From: Nymphaea colorata
Taxonomy: Eukaryota; Streptophyta; Magnoliopsida; Nymphaeales; Nymphaeaceae
Length of the DNA stretch: 64,000 nucleotides
Direction: 5' to 3'
Assembly: GCF_008831285.2 (NCBI RefSeq)
Contig: NC_045138.2
Location: 14,520,571-14,584,570 of the forward strand
The position numbers were made by a program, and so were the translations under genes. This document shows positions 11,539 through 40,700 of the stretch, piece after piece; position 1 is the first letter of the stretch; every line of letters starts with the position of its first letter. A model generated the notes under the pieces. That model was not told where the DNA came from. It worked only from the letters and a program-made list of their open reading frames with translations, and did no database searches.

Positions 11539-12481
11539 AAAGCTTGATACGCCTGCTCAGTGGAACATAGGCACCTATTTGCAATTTTTTTAACCATATG
11601 TGCATGTACATGCAAATATAGAATTTAAACTTCAGGAAATCCCCAACCACGGCACTTTTTTTTTTTTTCGGAAGCCGCCGAGTCGCCGACGCGTTCGGTG
11701 CCTAAGACAGCCCCGTGTTCTAATGTTTGAGGGATTTTTTTTTTCTGTCATTTTGAAAAAAAAAAAAGAATAACTTTCATCATTTTTCTAGAAGGACAAC
11801 GTTTCTTTTTTCCGATTTGTGCCCTTACTAAGAAAGCCCTCCTTTACAAGTTAAACACGATTTTGAATGCAAAATATCTGTGTAATTTTTATGGTAGTTT
11901 CCACAAAATTTTATGAGATATTTCAGAATGTCTCGCTATTTGAAATTGGCAAAATGGTTTTGATGCTGTACTGCAAGTTCTTAACGTTAAATTATCAGTT
12001 ATTTTCATGTATTATACAACTTAATGTTGTAAATATCGGTTTCCATGTTACATTGACATTTTTAAAAATCGATGAGAAAGCAACTTAAAATTTGAAATTA
12101 ATTTTTCGTTAATATATGGGTTTATATGGAGCTGCATTGACTGATATAATAGTGTAGAGAGAGTGATTGATACGGAGATCAAATCGGCCTTTTATTACTT
12201 GGCCGATTTTTGGATCGGCAACTTGAGATACGGACATTTAGCGGCGATGGTTTAGCCCCAAAAGACATGAAGGGTTCCGAACCCTGCGAGCCAACAAAGG
12301 GTCCACCGTGATCGAAGGAGAGGCGCCTCTCCTCCATTTCGGCCGTGTCGTCGCCTCGTCGGCCTCTTGTTTCTTTGAATTGGGCTACATCCCAGTTTTT
12401 GGCGCTTCCTGTTAATGGCGAGGGAGCATCGCGTCCCCGTTGTTAATAATCGGGGGATCCTGTGAACCTATCTGAGGAGAG
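11456..12481. other. Intergenic region and probable leader of the J-domain gene
   Basis: Contains a TA microsatellite at 11516-11537, A/T runs near 11660 and 11750, and a 9-bp-arm inverted repeat at 12181-12209. From about 12300 the sequence becomes GC-richer, which fits the promoter and 5' UTR of the downstream gene. Confidence 0.5.
12181..12209. repeat. Perfect short inverted repeat
   Basis: AAATCGGCC and GGCCGATTT, 9-bp arms around an 11-bp spacer, about 270 bp upstream of the J-domain start codon. It could form a hairpin or be a dyad protein site; nothing decides between these. Confidence 0.6.
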
Positions 12482-15400
12482 ATGCAGATCCTAAAGTCAA
12501 GAAACTTGGCGGTTTTTCTCTGTCCTTTCTCTTCACCTTATGGCAACGCGTGCTTTCATTCCACGCCCTCCTCTTTCGCTAAATGGAAGAATAAATGGGA
12601 GGCGGTGAGTTCCCTTTTTCTTCGTCCATTTCTTCAGTTTGACACCTTATACGAGACCTGACGTGGAGACTTTTTTTTTTCCCCTTGTGGCCACATTTCA
12701 CGAGTTCTTTTTGTGAATTTTGGATATGGGCGGTGGTTTAGATTTTTTGTTGATTTTAGGTTGATTTGGTGATGATGGCAACGGTTAAACTTGTATAGGC
12801 CGTGAATTTTGATGAGCTAACGTGGAGTACTGGATTGAGCATGTGTCTTTTGGGGCGGCATTTCATTGTTTCTATCAGCTGTTCTTAGTTGTTGCTCTGA
12901 GGATGGCGATAGCGCATTGATATGGAATGGGCTGGTGCGAGATGTCTACATTTACAACCATATGGGACTTGGTCGTGCTCGTAGGAAAATCTCGTTTGTT
13001 TATGTTTTCCTCTTTTTCTCTAGTGCTTGGAGAATAATGTTGGAATCGTATGCGAGGTTGTTTACAAGGTTATACGTCTGTATTCACCTGACGTGGGTGG
13101 ACGGAGGTGCTTAGCTTCTATTCATTTAAATGCTTGAACTTTGCATAGGTAGGGTGAAAAACAACAATAATTTGGTTATTTAACTACAATCATTTGGGAG
13201 CTGGAGCTCCCTTGTGCTCTTGTTCTCATTTGTTTGAAACCGTTACTCACTTGTCCATCTATCCTTTGCTTGCTCATCTATGTTGTTGCACGTTCAACTT
13301 CTCACAACCATGAAGAAGATGCCAAGAAAAATTTGCTGCCAACAGATGTTTCTTTCCCAAATTCAGGAAATTGATATTTTGTTCTAATTTTTTCTGGTTT
13401 TTCTTTTAGCGAATCAATGATAAACCAGTGCCAACCCTTGATTTTGATCAAGTGAAACAGTTTAAGAAAATAATTTGAAAGTTGTGGTATATCCTTTTTC
13501 TCTTTTAGTGGAAGCAGAGGTCAATAAGGAACTGGATCTTTGTTTAAGTTATGTAACTAAATTGTGTTCCTCCAAGTTGTGTTGAATCTCCTAATTTTGT
13601 TTGTTCTCCTTTATAATGGTTCTAGTTGACAAATTTATGCTGTCAACTAGAAACTTTTCTGTGCGTCCAGTTTTGTTGCCTTTTGGCTGTCATAACAATA
13701 ATATTCATTTTCTATTCTGTGATATGGATTTACAGGACCGAGGGAGAGGTCAAGAGCCATCTAAGGTACAAAATCCTCTGGAAACTCCTCCTTCCTCTGC
13801 TATGGGTTCGCCTTGCATATGTGATTTGAACTAGATAACTATCTACTGAGATTTTAACTGAGGTGGTAATACTTAGCTCAAAATAAGTGATGGCCTAAGC
13901 AAAAATCAGTTAGGTTGGACTTTGTTATGACTAAATCCAACTTAGTGCAGCTATTTACATCCCTAGCTCTGGTCATGCTAATTCTGCATGATACTGTTTG
14001 GAACCTCTTTTATCTTCCAACCATATGGTATAGGCATACATGCTTTTCTTTCATAACCTTATTTTGAGATCCTGGATTGCAGAACTATGTCAGATATGCC
14101 ACACGTCTGAAGCGTACTAATGCTAAGAAAGCCCTAAGGGATCTGCTGTCCAAAAGCACCTCTAAGTTTTCATTTCAGGTAATTATTATTATTATTATTC
14201 CCTGTCTTGTTCTTCCTTTATCTTTCACAGATGCTAGCTTTCTGGGTGTTGGGTTTTTAATGCTTGCTTCTTCTTTGTGATGCCTGTATAGTCTTTTACG
14301 AGTTGAAGATGTCTTTGGCTGGTTCGTTATTTATTCTTTGAGAAAGGTGCAAGAGCATTGTTGTCCATGTGTTTTAAGCCAGTTGAAATTAAACGTAAGG
14401 CAAGAGTCCTGGTTACATTGTTGTGAAATTGTTTCTGACGTTCTTATTTTGAATCACCAAATGACGTTTTTGCAGATGTGTAACGATGGATATTGACTTC
14501 TTATGGAAATAGTTTTAATTCACTTTCAAGATGTTACGTACTATTTGGGAACTTGCATGATGGCACTTCTGCTCTCTAACTATTGTCGGCTCACTCTGAG
14601 CTACTTCTCGTTTCTTATGTGTATTATTAAAGATTTCTCCTCCTTTTGGAACTTCAATACCAACTTATGCACAAACTTCCATTCTGTCTGAAGCAGCTAT
14701 GATGTTAAACTTTTTCCCAGGATGATGACATGTCATGGAGTTTTGATGGGTGGGAACAAGAAGAAAAGAAGAATTCCAATGGGACTAACGACGGGGTGCC
14801 ATTCAAGCAGTCTCCTGATGATTCCAAGACCAAAAATTCATCACATCAGGGAAGATCTAGCCATCAAAATAGAAATATGCGTAAGACTGCATGCATAAAG
14901 CTTTTTCTGGTTTAATCTTATTGTCTGCTTGATTGTCATTTCTCTGTTACCAAATTGAAAACATTGTTTATTGCCTTAACTGTAAGCGGTTACCTGTTTT
15001 CTTTAACTTGCCTTCTTAATTTTTCTCTCATGATTGAGTAGAGACCCTCATATTGGAATCCTCACATAAATTGAAAGGGAGTGATCATAAATATGAGGAG
15101 AAATTAGACTAGTGGTTCTTGGATTTGAGATTTGAGTTGTTCTAGTGCCCCTTGTCGAGTGCTTGAAAAAAAAATAGGGCAGCAGATTCAGGATATGAAG
15201 AACTGGGTTGCTGACACCTGGCCTGATATTAAACTCTGAAGTTTTGCAAATTGCAAGTATCAAATCTGAGCTAGGTTGGATGTCACAGATGCTCACTTTC
15301 TGAGATCAAAGAAGAAGAAGTGGGATCTGAAGTCCACCAGGGAGAGGTTGGATCCTTTGGCCCAGATTGGATTCAAGGTCATGCGCTTTTAGTTTGAACT

Positions 15401-16915
15401 GTTTAGCAGGTTCCTAGAAATATCTTCCTGTTGTTATGTGCTTAGCTCAAATTGAACGATTTGGAATACTTCACAGAGGAACTAACTACAGATAATAAGG
15501 GAATATGATTTAGTGTGAGTACAAAATCTAGGAGTGAAATGAATGGGACCCATGGTGCATTGTGCAGTTCTTTTGCTGTATCTGACTCCTGATGAACTTA
15601 ACCGATTCATTTATATGTGAAATGAGTGTCTTCTTTTGTTCTCCTTGTTCCATGGTGCATGTTTAGTTATTCTGCCTGTTCTGCATTAGAATTCTATTAA
15701 AATACCACGGTCCTGCTCTTCTATCTTTCCTGAATCATCTAAAATTGTATCTCCATATTTTTCGAAATGAGATTGAGAATACCTGCTAAAATTTACAGGA
15801 AGACCAAGAAAGCGAAGATCTTCCAGTGACTATCTTGAACAGGATGAGACGATCTTTCAAGCAACATTTGGAAGCAAATGTTACACTTGGTCTTTTCGAT
15901 CATGGGGTGGACACCAATTCCAGAACTCAACATGGGGATTTGAATGGAGAGAAAATTTTGATTGGGGTGCCAATCGAACCATACATGATAGTGAAACTGA
16001 TGAAGATGATCATGAAACAACCTCAATTGGCTCATCATCTGATAGAAAGATCCTTGGATTGCCATCCACAGGTCCCTTGAAGATGGAAGACGTGAAAAGC
16101 GCGTGAGTAATTCTTCTGTGGCTTGTGATGTACTTGTGACATTATGCTTTTTTGCAACTTTACGATGACGCACTCTCTTGCATCTACTTACTGTTCTTCT
16201 TTGTTCTATTTTGTGTTGCCTTATTTCTTGTTAATGACATTATAAATTTCTTCCTGCAGCTTTCGTACCTCTGCTCTAAAATGGCACCCAGACAAACATC
16301 AGGGTCCTTCGCAGGTCATACTTTAAATCTTCCTCCACCGTTGTTGTTGCTTTCCTGCCAATTAATCTGCCTCCTCCAAGTCAATAAGTACACTCCTATT
16401 ACCAATATTGATTGGCACCGTGCATAGTGATGTCTATCATTATTTCAGTTGTGATGTTTAAGTTCATAATTGCAAGACTCCATCAGTCTACTCTTTGGTA
16501 CAGCGAGTTTTTCCTTTTTTCATAGTTCTTTTTGGAGGAGTTTAGTTATAAAGCCTGCTCGTTCAACGTTGTGAACAACTGAGTTGGTTAGTATTTTGGC
16601 CAACTAGTCATGTGTATTTGTTTGTACTTGTTCGGTACACTGCACTGGGGTTTTTAGAACCTTGGAGTTCAAGAGCTGACAATTTTGATGAATTTGAAGA
16701 CAAACGAGTACCCAAATTGCAGTTCACTAACTATCATGGGATGGATAACGAACCATCAAGTAGTCAAGGCTTTCTCAAGGGTCAAGTCAATTTAACATGC
16801 ACCGATTCTGATGATGGGTTTGGATATTTTTCTGCAACAGGCTACAGCGGAAGAAAAATTCAAGCTATGTGTCAATGCATACAAGTCTCTCTGCAGTTCT
16901 TTATCGTCAGGCTGA
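12482..16915 (+). CDS. J-domain (DnaJ-like) protein, probably mitochondrial
   Basis: Seven exons give 280 aa: 12482-12604, 13736-13765 (30 nt), 14083-14178, 14721-14880, 15799-16102, 16260-16314, 16841-16915 (TGA). All introns are GT-AG and phases agree. The N-terminus (MQILKSRNLAVFLCPFSS, then FHSTPSSFAKWKNKW) lacks acidic residues and looks like a mitochondrial presequence. The middle is polar, with a basic patch (RRPRKRR) and aromatic blocks rich in Trp and Phe (WSFRSWGGHQF, WGFEWRENFDWG). The C-terminus carries a compact J-domain: KMEDVKSAFRTSALKWHPDK with the HPD triad at residues 247-249, then a helix ending NAYKSLCSSL. HPD stimulates Hsp70 ATPase activity in this superfamily. The J-domain is C-terminal and ends the protein, unlike type A/B DnaJ. 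Which Hsp70 it serves is unknown. The organelle call is an inference; the basic patch could instead suggest a nuclear signal. Confidence 0.88.
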
Positions 16916-18290
16916 GCAAAAGCTGTCATACCCAGCTCCTGTTGATGTTGTTGACAATGGCGAGATGTATATTGTTGGTTCCAAATTATCAGCGGGAGTC
17001 CACTTTCACGTCCAATAATCTTAAGGCAACTGTCCCATGATATTCCATTGAGTTAGGACTGTTGTCAAGAAATTCAGGAAATTGTAATTTAAGTTGAAAA
17101 GTAGATTTATCAAGCGTGGAAGATGGTTCAGTCTGTTGCAACCAACCCACGAATGAATTGCCTCCTAAATGTATCTGAACTTTTTCAAAATGGAAAAATG
17201 ATTCACATGCGCTATCTCTCATGTCTGCTGGAAATTTAAGAGAATTGCCATCTAGAAATCCATTTCTCAAAAACACAGAAAATAATTTTCTCTCGCACGG
17301 TGGCCTCAGTTTGCAGGCATGATCTTGTTCTTTCTGATTTTTTTTGGGCGAGGGTCGAACTCATGGGACCTACATGACTGGTCGACCGCGGCTGCTCGTG
17401 CATGGCTGGTGACTGGAAGTGGCTACTCTGAGCGTAAACTCAGTTAGTCACTGGCTGGTGACTCAAGGTGGGTGCCTTTTTCCTCTGCTTGGCCACTGCT
17501 GAGAAGTTGGTGGCCCACTTTTTCCAACTTTTTGAAGTGTGGTTGTCTTGTTTTCTCAGGTCTCCCTTACATCCCAATCTTCCTTTTCTTCTATGGAATG
17601 ATTAAACAACATTCAAGCAGTGAGTCCTTTTTTAGATATTTGCAATGCTTTCTACTGCAAAAAGCCTATGGAGGCGAGACAGACAATGTACTGAAAGGGT
17701 GAAATTCCAATCACCATAGGTGAAATTTTTCCCGACCTCCCGTGCAGCTACGAAGGTCTGCTTTTGAGAAAAAAGTAGTCGGTCCTGAAGGGATCCGACA
17801 GTTTTGCCGGAAAAATGTTCACCCTCTATCCCACTAGCCAATTAGCACATAGACCCGTGTTTTAAATCTTTATGGGATTCCAGATCGTACTTGTAACTCA
17901 AGTTTCAACTGAGTTCCGCAAATTTTAACCAAAAATAAAAAGCTACAAAGAATCTGATCCGGTTGTGCTTTATACAATCTTTATGCTGCCCATGTACTGT
18001 TCCTCTTCCATGGCAGGTCCTTTCGAAACCAGATCCGGCCCTAGTACCAGTACCATCGAATTTGGATCTGAATATGGACCTGCCAATGTTAAAAGCAGGA
18101 TCGACCCACCTTTTGACATCGTAAAGTTGGTCAAATGGTTCATGATAACGTCAAATGTTCGTAAGTTGGAAAAGTGATAAAAATTTTACCCACACAACTG
18201 TTCTTTTACCCATTTCTGGCAATATCCAAATGAGCACATCAAGATATTCCGCCATTGTGGGGCACTAAATGATGAGGATTTAGAATCTTC

Positions 18291-18324
<34 letters not shown>

Positions 18325-18504
18325 CTGCTTTGCATCGACAGACTATTCTGAGTGAAAATGACACTTTGGTCGATTTTGGTCTATACGTAAAACTCGCATG
18401 TTCAAACATATCACCTTCTCAGCTTACGGCATGTAAAGTTAACTGTTGTTTCAACTATTTTGTAAAAAATCTACTATTGTTTGGACTTATAGATGGAGAA
18501 GAGA

Positions 18505-18975
18505 CTTAGGAATGAACACGAGCCAAGCTCGAGCTCGACTCGCCTCGTATTAAGCTCGGCACGAACTTGACTCGAGCCTGGCAAGGTCGGCTCAACTCGG
18601 TTAGCTCGGATAAGCTAGTTTACTTTATGACAATGTTTTATAGCATATGTCAGTGAGCAAAAACTAGTTCAAGCTTGTTTAACTGAGCTAGGCTTCTCGA
18701 AAGTTTTGATTCTTCCAATCTGGTTTCTTCACTTTTAAAAGTTGGGGAAAGCGCCTAGAGACTGGGAGAGAGCCGCGATAAACCCTTGAACTGAGTTAAC
18801 CCTAATGTTTAGTTTGTCGACATGTTAAATTTTGTCAAAATTCAAAATTTAGCTTACGAAGCCGTCTCGAGTTGAAACGAGTCGAGTTAAGTGAACTCAA
18901 ACTCGACTCAACTCATTTTATTAAGATCAAGCTTAAAGTTGAGCTTAAACTCGACTCGTTAATAAACAAGTAAAT
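18505..18975. repeat. CGAGCT/GACTCG-rich dispersed repeat, copy 1
   Basis: Starts with GGAATGAACACGAGCCAAG and continues with many GAGCTCGA, CGACTCG and AACTCGACTC motifs. The start is shared, in opposite orientation, with the copy at about 35985-36262, which supports one family. It is probably a decayed transposable element; class not determined. Confidence 0.6.
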
Positions 18976-19448
18976 GTCCCTTACACACACACACCACCAA
19001 GGAAAATGAAAAAAACTAGTCCCTCTAATTTTATGTTAAAATGTACTACAATCAAATCGTGAACACTCTAAAGTGTTGATAAACAGTAATTCAATATAAA
19101 CCACATTTTAATTCAAGTTATTTTTGCAAAATAAAAAGTTTACTTTTTATGTCTAAATTTGAGTTATAAGAGCCGTTCATTTTTCTATTATTAAAAAATA
19201 TGATTAAAGTAAAAAAGTGACTAACTTAATGCATGTTTGTCACCAAATCACGCTTATTATCATATTCATAATGTTGGATTGTATAAAAAACACTTTCATG
19301 ATTATTTTTAGTAGTTTGGTTTTTGCATCTTACCTAGAGCCCTCTGGCCAACCGACCCAACATGATAGAAGGTTTAAAAAAAGGGATAAAATGTTGACAG
19401 GTATATTAGGCACATACTATTATTTCATATCATTTTTCATTGGTTTTC

Positions 19449-19504
19449 TTTCAATTATTCATTTGTAATAAATAGATTTCAATTATTCATATGTAATAAA
19501 TAGA
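19449..19504. repeat. 28-bp tandem duplication
   Basis: Two copies of a unit beginning TTTCAATTATTCAT and ending AATAAATAGA, period 28 bp, one mismatch. Confidence 0.85.
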
Positions 19505-20247
19505 TAACCTTAGTTAGACGGTTAGGTAACTCTGCATTGCAAGAATCGTCATTTACCAAACCCTTACATATTAGGTTGGATGAGAATTGCACTAGCAATT
19601 GATTTTAATGAGATTGAGTGGCAGAGAAAAAATTAAAAACCAAACTGCATTTTTAAGAAATGAAATACCCTCATTTCCATATGAATAGGACTTCTAGACA
19701 ATAAGTTTTTTTTTCTTTTAATAAGGAAACATGTGATTGAATACATTATATATATATATATTACATATATAAAAGCAAAACTTTTTTTTTTACAAGACAT
19801 TAAGTATATAATTAACAAATTTTCATTTGATAATAGAGCAGGAACACGGGTCTTGCTAGGCTCTTTTATATAATTGAACAAGATGGGTGTATTCTACGAA
19901 AGAAAAAAACATAGATATGGGAGAGAGAGATTAGTTTCGTTTTATCATTATTTAGGTTAATACGTACTCTTAAACTGGCCTTCCCTCCCCCTCACTCGTA
20001 TATAATCGGACAACAAAATCCGGGCCATCCGCCTCTGTTTTGCTCCGCCCCATTCGCGTCGGCTCATTCTCCGGACGATAACCCCTTCCCTTCCGGCCTA
20101 TATCCTCGCCGGAAGTCGGCCAATCTTCGCCCCCCTTTTCTCCTCCCGATCGATCCCCCGAGCAGAGGTAGTGGAGATCCTGTTCCACTTCTCTCCTTCG
20201 TCTTCATCTTCCTCCACGTCATCGTCGTCCTCCTCTCCGGCGACGCG

Positions 20248-37742
<17,495 letters not shown>

Positions 37743-40700
37743 AAGATTGGATATTTATCATCAGTGTGGCATTCAACATTTTGTGAGCTTCTTGCCCATG
37801 TGTATGTGCGTCAGTAGGCACAGTGTTCTCGGGTGTCTTGTTGGTTGGTCTTGAATGAAGCTGCCATATGGCTTGTGGAGTTTCTGGAAATTTCTTTGCC
37901 CTGGCTTGCCAAGGATGTTGAAGCATGACCAATCCTGTTCAATGCTAGAAGAATCCCTGGCAGTGGTTGTCAGCGGCGGATACATGTCCAGGTGTGCGGA
38001 TTTTCAAGCGCCTCTGGGAAGTCTTGACCCCCATTCACATGTATACAGTCATTCCCATTCATCCTGCTTCTTTGCAGTTTTTATTATTTTGTAATTGTGG
38101 TTCTTTTTTACCTAGAGGCCAGCTTCTTGGTTTAGTTAATTTTGTTGGTGAGTTTCTTAAATGGAGTTCCGAAGAGTTGTCTGCGGGTCCTTGGAGTTTT
38201 GAGGCTGGAAAGTCTTTTAGGGAATTGTTTTTTGAGCTTTGAATGTTGTAGCATGGGTTTGTAATTTTTCACCTTGAATAATTTTGGAGCAAGGTTTTTC
38301 TTTTTACAGTAATAATTTTGATTGCGGAACCTGTAAAGATAGTCGATCACTTGATGTATGAATGTTGCTTGTACAGTTCGACAGTTTTTTAGAAGTTATG
38401 CTTTGTTATATGAGTTTTCTTTCCTCAACTACCGTGATTGGCACTGTATTCGCTTTATTTATGGATGAAACCGGAACTTTACAGAACTAAGCGATTTTTT
38501 TACAATGTTCACTTTTGATGCATCCGTTGTGATGTGTGAAGAGGATTATTCTCACACGATGTCTAGATCTGCGTTACATGTTTGAAACGGGTGCTAGATT
38601 TGGCTAAACCTAGAACAATGAAGCACACTTGATTATAATTTAACATATGTATTGACTTGTTCGCTAAAAATGATGCCTTTGTTTGAGTAAATTTAAAAAT
38701 GACGTGTATCGAGAGCGTCATATTTCCGAATTCTTCATTTACGTTTTATGCAAGTTGAATTAAATTCTGGAGGTTAAATTTATCAATTTTTTTCGATAGG
38801 ATGATACACATTACTTGTAAGTTATAGTAAAGGAAAATAAAAAGAAGGAAAAAACGAGGCAAATTAGGGTTGCCCTTCAATGACATAGCGTCATGCCAAG
38901 TATACGACTTTTGCTGACCTTCGTCAATGACAAGAACATCATTATATGGATTTGCCGGGCACTTGTTATTCAGCAGTTGATTTAGAAAAAAAATTTTCCT
39001 CTTCGCCCACTTCCAAACTTTACTCTGCCCAACTTTTATCCATATGCATGCTTCTTCACATTTGTTTTAACACAAAACATGTGCGATATAGAGATAGAAC
39101 CAGAAAATTTACATCAACAAGGTCGCGAAGATACCAAGTTATGTAGAATACCTGAAAGTTAAGTTTTGGAGAAAAGGGTGGCGAAGCAGCACAACCTTAA
39201 ATGCAGGAAGTAGAGATCCAATTTTTGCCATGGAATGGAAGGGCCAAGCAGTTGAGGGACTTCCTTTAACATAGGCTAATAAATCTTGTCGAAAATTCTT
39301 AGCTGGGCCAAAATACAATTTCCAAAAAATTCTAACTTGTAAATTTTAAAACATGATGGCTCCGGCCAACCCCTTGCTCCGCCCCTAATGCTCACGAATT
39401 TTCAATACGTCTTTTTATGTTCTTTTGACGTACAAGCAAAATCTTGAATAAGCGTTTTCTTTTAAAATTTTGAGAAAAATAACTTTCTCAAATCCTTAAA
39501 AATACAGAGGCACATGATATTTTCATTCCAAACTCTTCCCAAACGCGCCGAAGAGTTCGCATGCTGCTTGCTTATCCAAAGGACTATAAGCTTACCTAAT
39601 TTTAGACACAATAATTCCAGCAATATATATGGTTCCCTACCTCGGCTTCTATTTTCTAAAGCATGTCATTTTCTTTCGTGGGTCTATGCATCAACAGTAA
39701 CATGGACAGATTTACAATAATTTTTTGAACTCAAACATGACCAACTGCGACTGGTTGAACTAGCGAGCAGACCACCCAGCAGGTGTGCAGAATTCGCGTA
39801 CAGAAGACAACCCCAGAAGCTCGGACAAGTTAGTTTGCAGCTTTCTTAGGTAAACTGGATTCTCTTAAGTGTGGGAATGCTCTTACCTAGGAAAAAAGTA
39901 ATGGAAAAACTTTCTCATGCAAATTAGTTAAGTGGGCGAGTCACTTTTCCTAAGAAATGAAACCACCTGTTTTGCTAGCTATAGTTCTCTCTCTCTCTCT
40001 CTCTCTTACACAATTTCTCATGTTTGCAGACAAAGAATGCAGAGGATTTTAATATCAGACAAAGATTGCAGAGGATTTTAATATCAGACTCCTTCCCTGC
40101 TTTTGCTGACTTAGCATATTCTTTTTTGAGAAAAGAAACCTATCATTTACATATATACTGAAAGTATACCTGTAAGAATCTCTCCACATGGTGAAGTTAT
40201 GCATATACGTAGGAAACCAAGTAGCTACCACACTCTCATATACCAGACTTTCATGAGAAGTAATTGGATCATTGATTCCAAAGATATTAAGCAGTAAATA
40301 TCAATTTGAAAATTAGGAACACCCCATAAAGAAAGTGAGAGGGGGAGAAAGAGAGAGGTTAGAGGTTAAGGCACAAGATATTTTCATTCCAAACTCTTCG
40401 CAATTATTACTTAAAAAAGAAGCACTTCTGCTCGAAATTCTGCGTCGCAAGATCTCCAGCCATAAAATATCTCACTTTTGCATCACGTTCGCCCACAATA
40501 CTTCCGGCATCTGTCACTGAAAGCTTCTTTCTTCCCAATTATTACTTGCCACACTGTCTGATCGTGATTGCTGATGGGGAAGAAGGAAAAGAATGCCTTG
40601 TTTTTTTTTGTCATGAGGATCAGTTCGCAGCAGCACGTAAGTGGCTCGCTCCCTCCAGATAGTTTGGTTTTAAAGAGTCGTTTTGAAATTGTAAATAAAG

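Larger units (their letters stand above)
16916..20247. other. Intergenic region between the J-domain gene and transportin-1
   Basis: Holds a 29-base T run (18296-18324), a CGAGCT-rich dispersed repeat (about 18505-18975) and a 28-bp tandem duplication (19449-19504). From about 19970 the DNA turns GC- and CT-rich, fitting the promoter and leader of transportin-1. I see no coding gene. Confidence 0.55.

Noticed and set aside
16612-16840. Open frame in the last intron of the J-domain gene with protein-like composition (ADNFDEFEDKRVPKLQF)
   Set aside because: It is in a different phase from the final exon and lies between good GT-AG sites of the J-domain model. I see no family match. A retained or alternative exon is possible but unsupported.
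17694-17825. Possible MITE with GGGTGAA tips
   Set aside because: Only about ten bases pair between the ends (AGGGTGAA and TTCACCCT), with no clear target duplication.
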